Shown here: positions 9,338-18,016 of the stretch, in pieces
Layout of the letters: every line of letters starts with the position of its first letter
How positions within the stretch are numbered: the first letter of the stretch is position 1
Assembly (NCBI GenBank): GCA_030220185.1
Contig: JASPKZ010007538.1
Span: 427,501 to 491,500 of the forward strand
Source of the DNA: Diploptera punctata
Lineage: Eukaryota; Arthropoda; Insecta; Blattodea; Blaberidae
Reading direction: 5' to 3'
Length of the DNA: 64,000 bases
Position numbers and translations under genes: made by a program
The notes under the pieces: model-generated
What the model was told of the DNA's origin: nothing
The model's database searches: none
What the model saw: only the letters and a program-made list of their open reading frames with translations

Positions 9338-10179
9338 GTCCAGTCACAGTAGCCTCAATGAAGAAGAAAGGTCCGTACAGTTTTCATTGTGACAACGCGC
9401 AAAAAAATTCATCTTTGGCAAATCACGCTCATGTTCAATGATTATGTGAGATTTCTGTGTACCTCAAACACGACAGTCATGCTTGTTAATTTTCCCACTC
9501 ATATGGAATGTCGCTTCGTCGCTGAAAATTAAGCGGCTGAATAAGTTATTGTTGTAGCTGGCAAGAAAACTCGTAGCGCTTGCTTTTGTCATCCTCATTT
9601 AGCATATGCAGAAGCTGCAGTGTGTATGCTTTCATAACCAGACTCTTACGCAAAAATCCTCCACACAGTCATTGAAGGAAGTTGAAGCTCACAGGATGCT
9701 CTATGGACTGATTTCCTCGGGCTCCTTACGAATGCTTCTCTGACTCGCTCAACGTTCGCTTCACTCACCTTGGGACGGCCACTTCTCTTTTGCGAACACA
9801 AGCAACCCGTGGTTTAAAATTTACAATACCAATGGTAAATTACCTTCCTACTTGGTGCTTTTTTTTCCATACTTGGTCTGGAATTTTCGTTGCACATCGG
9901 TAGCACTCTTGTTTGTATGAAATTGTAACACACAGAAAGCTTGCTCAGCGCCAGTATTCTCCATTGTTGTAACTAACACCAATTGTTGGTAAATTATGCA
10001 GCTATACGGTAGTATTCGAAACTCTGAGAGTTTGACTTTAAACTGGCATGTGTTTGTAGTTTTGTAATAAAATATTGAAAGTGTTACCGGACTTTTTATA
10101 TGCCCTGTATTCGAAGAGAAAAATATGTATGTATTGACAGTGTATGTAAGAGAAAAATGTGCATTTAAATTGGAACTTG

Positions 10180-10352
10180 TCCAGATAGCTCAGTCAGTAG
10201 AGCATTGGTCTAGAAAGCCTAAGGTCCTGAGTTCGAGTCCCAGTCTGAGCGTATAATTTTTCTCTTCAAATAAGAAAAATATGCGCTCAGACTGGGGTTT
10301 AAACCCTTGGCTTTCTATGCTAATTCTCTACCACTGAGCTATCTGAATGCAA
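10180..10352. repeat. Inverted pair of tRNA-like sequences
   Basis: A plus-strand tRNA-like arm at 10180-10252 (TAGCTCAGTCAGTAGAGC, GTTCGAGTCCC) is followed within 12 bp by a minus-strand arm at 10284-10350. Both are joined by TTTTTCTCTTCAAATAAGAA. The arms are diverged from each other. This is one of several such pairs in the window. Confidence 0.75.
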
Positions 10353-10461
10353 ATTTTTCTCTTATCTAGTGTACGAGTTATTTTCAGTTTCAAAATGAGT
10401 TATGTAAATTATTATATTATTTTTAGTCTGGACATCTTACCTCAATATTAATGTTGATTTG

Positions 10462-10508
10462 TTCTTGAACATGTTTCAAAACAATTCTGTTTTATAGTCA
10501 GCTTTCCC
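10462..10508 (-). ncRNA. Hammerhead-like relic, PLE B left end
   Basis: Minus strand: CTGACTA where CTGACGA is expected, AAAACA/TGTTTT stem II, and intact GAAACATGTT. The G8 position is substituted, so self-cleavage would be abolished. Confidence 0.5.
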
Positions 10509-10521
10509 AGACTGGTTTTAT

Positions 10522-11044
10522 TTATGTTGCATTATGTTGCACAACCTGGATGTCAATGTCAGCTCCATCCTGTGGTTGGCCAAAGAACCTCGAAACAAGG
10601 TCACGCTCCATCAGTATATCAAAATTCATAACTCTGTTTCTGTTCTTCTGAATATAAATTTTTTCCCAAATAGTCAGTTCTTTTGTATTTTCTAACTGTT
10701 TTAATAATTTAGTGTCTGAATTTATATCATGTTTTTCAGACCAAACGAGCAGCAACTGCAGATTTTTCAATTTCTCCATTTTTAATATTTCTTATGTGTT
10801 CTTTGGTTCTAATTTTTAGGTTTCTTTTTGTTTTTCCTATATATATCTTTTCACAACCCATGCATTCAATTTGATATATTCCTGACTTTTTATTTTTATC
10901 AGTTTTTTCATTTCTGTTGGTTTTTATTAGTTTATTTAAACTGTAGTTATTTTTTGGTGCTAATTTAATATTAAACTTCTCAAATATCTTTTGAAATTTA
11001 TTATGTACCCAAGGGTGATATGTGAATTTCCTATATTTTTTCAT
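10522..11044 (-). pseudogene. PLE B GIY-YIG domain, minus-strand half
   Basis: Contains KKSGIYQIECMGCEKIYIGK, TKRNLKIRTKEHIRNIKNGE, and after a one-base frameshift near 10750 the segment SEKHDINSDTKLLKQLENTK and the C-terminal RFFGQPQDGADIDIQVVQHN. The GIY-YIG nuclease makes the nick that primes PLE reverse transcription. It is almost identical to the plus-strand copy at 11729-12121, meaning both halves arose in one insertion event or from the same source. The frameshift and missing RT make it non-functional. Confidence 0.85.
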
Positions 11045-11046
11045 AG

Positions 11047-11609
11047 GAAACCCATTATCACCTTTCCTGGCAAATTTATTTATGAGCGATTTTTAATGTA
11101 AAATCACTAAAGCACATCCCACAATGTTTAAATTTTGGAGCAGATATGTAGATGATATAATTTGTATTGTTAAAGAAAAACATGTAGAAGATTCCCTAAA
11201 ACTGTTAAATTTACAGAGTACAAACATCAAATTCACCAAAGAAATAGAAGAAAATAAACAAATACCTTTTTTGGATCTTAAATTGGTCAGAAACGAAGAA
11301 AAAAGAAAAATTGAATTCGGGATTCATAGGAAAGAAACTCATATGGAAAATTTTATAAAATCAACAGGGTTCAATCCAATTGGACATAAATTAGCAGCCT
11401 TTAATAGTTTAACTCATAGATTGGTAAACTTACCCTTAAACGAAGAAGATTTCAAACATGAGAAAAAACACATAATCAAAGTAGCAAGAGAAAACGGGTT
11501 TGATGAAAAAATGGTACATAAAAGGATAGAAAAGTATAAAAAACAAAAAATGATAAACAGAAGTAATCTTGAAAAAGACGAAATTAAAACCACCTATGAA
11601 AAAATATAG
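11047..11609 (+). pseudogene. PLE B reverse transcriptase, C-terminal half
   Basis: Begins within the RT at GNPLSPFLANLFMSDF, then a stop where the family reads Glu. It continues with FWSRYVDDIICIVKEKHVED, which holds the YVDD catalytic motif (about 11143-11154), IPFLDLKLVRNEE and STGFNPIGHKLAAFNSLTHR. PLE RTs are telomerase-like enzymes joined to a GIY-YIG domain. The 5' half including the first catalytic Asp is missing because the element starts here, and stops separate this part from the endonuclease at 11729. Confidence 0.85.
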
Positions 11610-11728
11610 GAAATTCACATATCACCCTTGGGTACATAATAAATTTCAAAAGATATTTGAGAAGTTTAATATTAAATTAGCACCAAAAAATAACTACAGT
11701 TTAAATAAACTAATAAAAACCAACAAAA

Positions 11729-12121
11729 ATGAAAAAAACTGATAAAAATAAAAAGTCAGGAATATATCAAATTGAATGCATGGGTTGTGAAAAGATATAT
11801 ATAGGAAAAACAAAAAGAAACCTAAAAATTAGAACCAAAGAACACATAAGAAATATTAAAAATGGAGAAATTGAAAAATCTGCAGTTGCTGCTCATGTTT
11901 GGTCTGAAAAACATGATATAAATTCAGACACTAAATTATTAAAACAGTTAGAAAATACAAAAGAGCTGACTATTTGGGAAAAAATTTATATTCAGAAGAA
12001 CAGAAACAGAGTTATGAATTTTGATATACCGATGGAGCGTGACCTTGTTTGGAGGTTCTTTGGCCAACCACAGGATGGAGCTGACATTGACATCCAGGTT
12101 GTGCAACATAATGCAACATAA
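11729..12121 (+). pseudogene. PLE B GIY-YIG endonuclease, plus-strand half
   Basis: A 130-codon open stretch with GIYQIECMGCEKIYIGKTKR, KEHIRNIKNGEIEKSAVAAH, HDINSDTKLLKQLENTKELT, then WEKIYIQKNRNRVMN and the tail RFFGQPQDGADID. The GIY and YIG tyrosines, the CX2C pair, the conserved Arg/His and the distal Glu and Asn are all present, so the domain itself looks intact. It is separated from the RT by a frameshift near 11615-11740. In a full PLE it would be one polyprotein with the RT. Confidence 0.85.
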
Positions 12122-12271
12122 ATAAAACCAGTCTGGGAAAGCTGACTATAAAACAGAATTGTTTTTTAAACATGTTCAAGAACAAATCAACATTAATATT
12201 GAGGTAAGATGTCCAGACTAAAAATAATATAATTAAAATAACCTCAAAATATAACTTCCTAAAATTAAATA

Positions 12272-12657
12272 TTATGTAAATTATTTTGAAAATTTCTTTG
12301 TAGCCATAGTTATTTTCTTGCTTATATTGGTTTGTGAGAAAATATCTTTTATATATCCTCATAAAGTTGCATGTTACGTGTTTCAAAAGTCATTTTACTT
12401 TAATCTTCATATTATTCCCTAACAAAGTTATCAAAATGTTAAAAATATTTTTAAAAAAATTCCATCAAGCAAGAAAACCACTTAAGGAAAATTTTTGAGA
12501 AAATTGTTTTCAAGATAAATTTGCTGTATTACTTTTAAATTGTATACACTACTAATAAGTGATCATATTGTGTGAAACCCATTGTAATTACACTGCTAAA
12601 TATGAGTCCTACACTGCTATTTTTTTAAATCGGTTTCAAGTTTTAGGAGTCTAATTA
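12272..12657. other. Intron 2 of gene A, no feature recognised
   Basis: After the PLE B target duplication this stretch is AT-rich with no open frame or repeat I can identify. Confidence 0.4.
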
Positions 12658-12864
12658 CAGTATTACCCCTCTTTTACATTTTTCAAGGGACCACAGGGAA
12701 AATGGTGTAAAATAAGGGAAAGTGTAAATTGAGGGAAATTAAGGAGCTCAAAAATGTTGAACCCCATGCTCTGCATCCATTCCAGAATATGAAAAAACAG
12801 ATGGGGATAATATATTCATTGCTAAATTAGTGTAATGTGTGTTTTGAACAATTGTAAACTTTGT

Positions 12865-13049
12865 GATTTCTTCTTACCTCATACTTCTATGTTTTTTTAA
12901 ACACAGCACTGCAGTATCAGTGACCATCGTCACCATCCTCAGCTCTTTTTACGAATTAAACCTCATAATGTTAAAAATTCTCAAATTTATTATATAAATT
13001 ATAAACTTGCCTTTTTTCACTACTTATGTTAGGAATTCTCACTATGAGG
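12865..13049 (-). ncRNA. PLE terminus with hammerhead-like core, GATA variant
   Basis: On the minus strand there is CTGAGGA, then stem II GTGAC/GTCAC, then GATA instead of GAAA, then the self-complementary ACTGCAGT, and 20-30 nt on the donor-like TATGAGGTAAG. The region beyond (12955-12990) has AACCTCATAATGTT in plus orientation. It matches the palindrome at 26.2-26.6 kb. A14 of the ribozyme core is replaced by U, so cleavage would be poor or absent. Confidence 0.5.
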
Positions 13050-14226
13050 CATTAGCCTTCTCAACAGTGGGTATAAAGTTTTTACAAAAATTCTAGCTTC
13101 TAAATTACAAAAACACTATGAAAACTTATTATGGGAAGAACAAAATGATTTTCGTAAGGGAAGATCCTGTGCCGATGGTTATTTCACCTTAAAACTACTT
13201 ATTGAAAAGCACAAAGAATTCAATAAAGAACTACATATAGCGTTTATAGATTTTATCAAAGCATTTGATCGAGTTGACAGACAAAAACTTTTAGATATCT
13301 TAACTGATGATGGAACACCAAATCAACTGATCCAAACAATTTTTAATATGTATAAAAATAACATCATAGCAGTACAAATAGGAACAGAATTGTCAGATTG
13401 GAAACATAAATTGCGGAGTCAGACAAGGATGCCCTTTTAGACACACTCTTATATGCAGATGATCAGGCTCTTTTCGGCAATAATGAAGATGAATTACAAT
13501 ATTCCACTCATCATCTTAATATAATAGCCCAACGATTTAACTTGGAAATATCAACAACAAAATCTAAAGTTATGGCCTTTCAAGGGAAATTCCCAGTAAG
13601 AAGTAAAATTTGTATTCAGAATTCAATATTAGAGCAAGTTAATTCATTTAACTACTTACGATATAATCTAAATTCAATATTAGAGCAAGTTAATTCATTT
13701 AAATACTTAGGATATAATCTAACTTATAATGAGGAATGTGATATATCCTTTAAAATACAAAACTATAATAAAGCTTTAAGAATTATCAACCAAGTTTTTA
13801 AACCATCAAAAGGGCAGAGACACACAAGAATGAAAATCTATAAAATTCTCGCTAAACCCATACTGTGTTATGGCAGCGAAGCTTGGGGACCCTCAAGAAC
13901 TCAGGATGATCGTCATATTTACATACAGCCACGGAGAGATGATTTCTTCTGCAACGAACTGGGGCAGTTAGAGCCTTCTAGACCACCAAAGAAATTCAAC
14001 AATAGCCAGAGAGTTAAACATCATACCTAAAGCTGAATACCTCCAAGAATATAGAAAAAATTGGCTAGCCCATATTCAGCCACATGGATCGTCACAGAAT
14101 ACCAAAACAAATTCTTCACTACATTCCTCGAGGCAGAAGATCTGTGTGTCTACCTTTTCGGAGATGGCGGGAGACCGTAACGGGCCACTGGGCCTAATAC
14201 TTGAAAGGACGATGATGATGATGATG
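13050..14226 (+). mobile_element. LINE, 5'-truncated, (GAT)n tail
   Basis: Flanked by a perfect 15-bp duplication ATTCTCACTATGAGG (13035-13049 and 14227-14241). It encodes an RT starting at YKVFTKILASKLQ, with FIDFIKAFDRVDR, but the GxxQG region is followed by a frameshift and a deletion of part of the palm. The tail is (GAT)5 at 14211-14226. Its family also appears at 32.67-33.57 kb. The insertion landed inside a PLE palindrome. Confidence 0.85.
13075..14029 (+). pseudogene. LINE RT and C-terminal fragment with internal duplication
   Basis: RT blocks NDFRKGRSCADG, FIDFIKAFDRVD and QIGTELSDWKHK are readable to about 13437, then a stop. The C-terminal region at 13542-14029 contains LEISTTKSKVMAFQGK-like sequence and ILCYGSEAWG. 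A 51-bp segment is tandemly duplicated in frame at 13621-13671 and 13672-13722 (SILEQVNSF..YNLN), which is absent in the related copy near 33 kb. The active-site YADD is altered: LYADDQAL is readable only in another frame near 13450. Confidence 0.75.
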
Positions 14227-14395
14227 ATTCTCACTATGAGGTATATTCATTAAGGTAGAATTTTTATCACTCACCTCATATTGTTGTTCTTATTTGACTA
14301 TAAACTATGTTCCGAAACTAGTTTATAGTCAAATAAGAAGAACAATATGAGGTGAGTGATAAAAATTGTACCTTAATAATTGCCTTTTTCCTTTT
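14227..14395. repeat. PLE terminal palindrome, family 5
   Basis: Arms TATCACTCACCTCATATTGT (14266-14285) and their complement ending ATATGAGGTGAGTGATA (about 14346-14362) flank a core that contains GAAACTAGTTTATAGTC. The GAAA and short self-complementary stem III (ACTAGT) of the hammerhead are present, but the CTGANGA strand is missing, so it is truncated inside the ribozyme. The palindrome continues the PLE terminus cut by the LINE at 13050. Confidence 0.55.
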
Positions 14396-15263
14396 CATAT
14401 AATAATCCAGCATGAACTGTTGCAATTATCCAGTCATTTGTAAAATTGATCATCCACTGATTAGAGGTCATATTTTAAAAATCGCATCACATTTTTTTAA
14501 AATTTTTCTTGTCATTAAAGAAAAATGTAAAGAATTAAAACATAATCTAAATTCATGTTAACATGATAGGGAATTTTTCATTCAATCTAAGCGCTTGCTT
14601 AATTTGCAGATTTGGTGACATCACAAGTTTTTTCACAGGCTTTGTTTTATTGCGACTTGAAGTCAAATGGTGTTGACATATCTCAATAGGCTTTGTTGGT
14701 TCAATGAACATGCACTTGTTCTCTATCAATTGTGCGAAGCAACATATTTATCGTTGATGCTAGTTCTAAGCAAACTTCGTTGGGTCGAATAATACACTCA
14801 TTCTTTATCGATTGTACAGAAGCGAGATAAGAGATCTAAGCAAGTTTCGTTGGCTCAGTGAACATTCACTCATTCATTTTCGATTGTACAGAAAATGTAT
14901 AAATGAGCGCTAGATAGTGCAAAGAGCACGAGTGTCACCACACATCATTTGGCGTGGACAATAGCAGTGACAAGTTGTATTATTTCCGTTTCTCCATCTC
15001 TTTGATTTTTACACTGAAGATCGATGAGATGTGACGTAAATTGTAGAAGTGTAAAATTGGAGATTTTAATACATTGTGAATATAGGAAAACTGAAGGAAC
15101 TTTTAAAAAATGTTGTTAAATGCGGGAATGTAAAAGTGGGGTAATACTGTCTACACTAACTATAAGCATATTAATAGTTTTATGAAACAAGGTCAGTCAT
15201 CACTTATAAATATTTGAATGATTTAACACATTTGAATTCTAATGGTGTTATTTGTTCTGGCAG

Positions 15264-15323
15264 GTTAAAGAAGCCGTGGCAAAATTAAACCCTGAAAGGC
15301 TACTGAGAAACCGACGTGTTTAA
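15264..15323 (+). CDS. Host gene A, last coding exon with stop
   Basis: Acceptor TTTGTTCTGGCAG precedes GTT in phase 0, matching the phase-0 donor of the exon at 6753-6847. Nineteen codons (VKEAVAKLNPERLLRNRRV) are followed by TAA. The C-terminus is strongly basic. Joined, the three exons give roughly 60 residues of C-terminal sequence with no internal stop across about 15 kb of repeats. The family is not recognised. No clear polyadenylation signal is obvious in the next 300 bp. Confidence 0.65.
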   Translation, partial: VKEAVAKLNPERLLRNRRV

Positions 15324-15424
15324 GTATATTTTTAATTTGTGACAATATATTCCAAACAATCTTCTGAATGTTACAAATTAGATTTTATCATTTGTCACCG
15401 AATGATACATTTTATTTGAAGAGA

Positions 15425-15650
15425 AAAATATATGTCGAAATCATGTGTGTCTGGTTTTCTTTACACCAGTATTCTACAGCACTAAGCTATTAGGTTTCTG
15501 GTGTAAATGAGAATTCATATAAGTGAAAGAAATAATATACATTTAAACCAGAAACCTAATAGCTTGGTGGTCTAAAGTGCTGGTATACAAAACCAGAGAC
15601 ATTGGGTTCAAATCCCACTTAAGTTGCACATTTTCTCATCAAATAAAATA
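15425..15650. repeat. Inverted tRNA-like pair, variant family
   Basis: The left arm (about 15450-15525) includes AGCTATTAGGTTTCTGG and the right arm (15547-15632) its complement CCAGAAACCTAATAGCTTGG, followed by a B-box-like GGTTCAAATCCC. The outer flanks are TTTGAAGAGAAAAATA and TTTTCTCATCAAATAA, the same frame as other pairs, but the tRNA-like sequence is different. Confidence 0.65.
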
Positions 15651-15799
15651 CTAAGTTTTTTGAATTTAGTGTATAAAATGTTATATAATAAAAAGAAATT
15701 AATTTTGTGTAAATGTTTTTAGAGTAATGTTTGATCCAATTTCTGCTGGATATATATTTTCATATCAATGTTTATAATAACTACCTCACAGGCACTATA

Positions 15800-16440
15800 G
15801 AATCCTTAGGTTCATGGCTGCGTGGACATGAGCTAAGGTTTTCCAATCATGCCCTGTATAATCTACTTCCCTCAATTCATAGTCAATGTTATTCTCCCAC
15901 CTCGTTCTTGGTATGCCAACTGGACGTTTTCCTACAAGAAGCTTCCATGCACATCTTTCATTCCCCATTCATGCCACATGTCTTACCCATCTCAGTCTAC
16001 GAGACTTAACTGTTCTTATTATATCTGGCTTCCTATAAAGATCATGTAGTTCACTGTTATGTAGTCTTCTCCATTCACCTGTCTGTTCATATCTCTTTGG
16101 TCCAAAATTTCCCTAAGAACTTTATTCTCAAATACTCGTAGTCTCCTTTCCTCCGTTAAAGTACGAGTCCAAGTTTCGCATCCATATAATATAACTGGTA
16201 GAATAACAGTTTTATATATTTTCAGTTTAACGTTTCTTGAAAGGTGTTGGAATGTCAAGAATCTTTGCAATGCATAATAACATGCATTTCCAGAATTGAG
16301 CCTATGTTTAATTTCTTTGTGCATCTCATTCTATTTGTGATTATTGTTCCTAGGTATTTGAATTCAGCACTTCTTCAAAATTTCCCTCATTTGTCATTAG
16401 CTGTCCATTTTCATTATATAATGTTTTCCAATGTTTATAA
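15800..16440 (-). pseudogene. RTE-like LINE, 3' fragment
   Basis: Minus-strand reading gives HKEIKHRLNSGNACYYALQR, then KLKIYKTVILPVILYGCETW and RVFENKVLREIL, which matches the C-terminal region of the LINE at 56.9-59.6 kb (59090-59340). The 3' end (15800-15960) matches 59440-59600. It is a truncated insertion; no intact RT is present. Confidence 0.8.
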
Positions 16441-16477
16441 TACAAATTTTTACTTGAAAATACAATAGGAATTAATG

Positions 16478-16868
16478 TATTTGGTGTGTATATTCTTACC
16501 TGTTATGGTTGTTTTTGTTGAACTTGTGTTTCAAGGCTTCTGAGCCCCATTGTCATCGATTGCAAGGCTCAGAAGCCTTGAAACAAATGTTCAACAAAGC
16601 AACCATAAGAGGTAAGAATATACAGACCAAATATCTTAATTTTTAATGAACTTTGAAATTCCTGCAAATCCTGACCTGATCCAGAGGTTCATCAGTTCAC
16701 CAACAGAGGGAAGAGAAGAAGTGTTTCTTCCGATCGACATAACATCAGTCACCAAGATTGTACTGAAGATGAGACCGTAATGGTCTCGAAATCGTAGATT
16801 TATATGAGGAGAAATAAGAAACATTTGATTTTATCATAAACCCTCTTAATGTTACTTCCTATTATATT
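16478..16868 (+). mobile_element. PLE terminus, family 3 (palindrome plus ribozyme)
   Basis: The palindrome at 16484-16622 has arms TATTCTTACCTGTTATGG and CCATAAGAGGTAAGAATA and a core with AAGGCT/AGCCTT stem then GAAA. It is followed by a short coding-like tail (FEIPANPDLIQRF, about 16647-16690) typical of the region after GIY-YIG. Then come the hammerhead at 16757-16806 and the conserved terminus AACCCTCTTAATGTTACTTCC (16839-16859, listed as the ACTTCC block). It represents a heavily shortened PLE. Confidence 0.65.
16757..16806 (+). ncRNA. Hammerhead ribozyme candidate, best in window
   Basis: CTGAAGA at 16763-16769, one unpaired T, stem II GAGACC/GGTCTC (16771-16776 with 16782-16787, six perfect pairs, loop GTAAT), GAAA at 16788-16791, stem III ATC-GTA-GAT (16791-16799), and H17 = T at 16800 with predicted cut after it. 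Stem I is TGTA/TATA (16759-16762 with 16801-16804, including one G-U). All core positions are canonical except the extra nucleotide before stem II. PLEs are known to carry hammerhead ribozymes. Confidence 0.75.
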
Positions 16869-16934
16869 TTAAAGTTTACAAATTTTTACATTCATAATGA
16901 CAGGCAATTATTATTTTGAAAAGACAAATTAAAG

Positions 16935-17140
16935 CCTAAATCGGTATTTGAACCCAAGACCTCCAACCTCGGTTAGCGCGCTACTGACTGCACTATTCAG
17001 GCACCCCATTTCAAACACTAATATTTCTTATTCATATACTATTATCTTTTTTATCTGAGGCAGAGAGCCATCTATATGACTTCTAATTCAAGAAGACATT
17101 AATGATAATTTTTACATTACCATTATAGCATTAACACTTA
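16935..17140 (-). repeat. tRNA-like dispersed repeat, minus arm and body
   Basis: Minus strand gives a B-box-like GGTTCAAATACC and a D-arm near 17000. The body at 17045-17135 (GACTTCTAATTCAAGAAGAC, TTACATTACCATTATAGC) matches the flanks of copies at 1-100 and 7.6 kb. Confidence 0.55.
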
Positions 17141-17805
17141 AGCCATGCCTGAATGTGCAATCAGCAGTAGGTTAAGGGGGCGATGTGTAAAATTGCTATT
17201 TTCCACAATTTTATAGATAGACACTTTATTTTTTATATATTATCCATGTTGGTATAAATAATGAAATGTCTAAGGGCTGCATGCAAATACATTTATATAT
17301 GATATTTATTTAAAATAAGTGACATATAAGTCGTAAGAGACAGTGACATAAATATTTTACGAAATTAAGAAAAAATGTACATTGAAGCAGTCATAATTTC
17401 ATGCTTGAAAGCACAAAGTCGTCTCACCAGGTAGTTTACGGAATTTCAACAATTATCGCATGGACAGATTCTTGAATCTTTGGATGGAACTTTCTCAGCT
17501 GAGTACATGTAGAGAACAACTTTTACGGTTAAATGCATTCATAGATACGAGCCTAAGTTTCATTTCTATAGCATCAATAGTTTTTAAATTATTCAGATTT
17601 TAGTTTTATCAAAAGAAATTTTTTCAAAATCTATCTCCATTATCATGTCTGAGGTAAAATGTTTAAAAAATATATACTTAGATTCAGTAATATGTGTGTA
17701 ATAACATATTCAATTTAAATTTTTACTATTTTCCTAGGTGAGATGAAAAAAATTGAATATACTCAACATTTTATATTTTTGTAAAATCATATTTTATTTT
17801 GATTA
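17141..17805. other. Intergenic AT-rich DNA, nothing recognised
   Basis: No open frame with recognisable domains and no clear repeat boundaries are visible. It lies between the tRNA-like repeat and the F1 element. Confidence 0.4.
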
Positions 17806-18016
17806 TTTAACTCATGCCCCAAATGGGAGTCAATAACCAAATTATGTTTCAATGAATTTTGTTTTACAACCATTGACAGTCATGTTTCACCTCACTCTTT
17901 ATCAAATTCTGTTTACCATAATAAAGGAAGCTCCTCCTTTTTAATATTCTGAACAGGTCGGAGCATTATTTTGCAGTAACTGATTCTCCAACAAATGCTT
18001 TGAATATGGCAAATGA

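Larger units (their letters stand above)
8252..10107 (-). mobile_element. DD41D mariner-like transposon carrying a LINE
   Basis: Terminal inverted repeats start CAGGGCATATCAAAAGTCTG (8252-8271) and end with the complement CAGGGCATATAAAAAGTCCG (10107-10088), flanked by TA on both sides. The insertion is in the block usually reading AAATTATATTTGAAGAG next to tRNA-like repeats. The transposase is on the minus strand and is cut by a LINE fragment at about 8485-9071. Region 9338-10080 holds only degraded N-terminal coding sequence. The element is inactive. Confidence 0.85.
10414..12271. mobile_element. Penelope-like element B, inverted dimer
   Basis: Flanked by a perfect 14-bp target duplication TTATGTAAATTATT (10400-10413 and 12272-12285). 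The left half (10414-11046) is a minus-strand copy of the 3' end with the GIY-YIG domain. The right half (11047-12271) is plus strand, with RT C-terminus and GIY-YIG. Both outer ends carry TAATATTATTTTTAGTCTGG-type termini as long inverted repeats. Head-to-head copies truncated at the junction are a known PLE insertion product. Confidence 0.9.
12658..15149. mobile_element. Pogo/Tigger-like element without transposase
   Basis: The left end CAGTATTACCCCTCTTTTAC (12658-12677) and right end GTAAAAGTGGGGTAATACTG (15130-15149) are inverted repeats. TA precedes the left end; the right flank reads TC. The CAGTA..TTAC terminus resembles the pogo/Tigger group. No transposase is visible; the internal non-nested parts (12680-12840 and 14400-15120) are non-coding. 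Two PLE termini and a LINE lie inside. Confidence 0.6.

Noticed and set aside
9840..10100. Intact transposase start in the DD41D element
   Set aside because: The minus-strand frame from the right end is broken repeatedly; no continuous N-terminal coding region can be supported.
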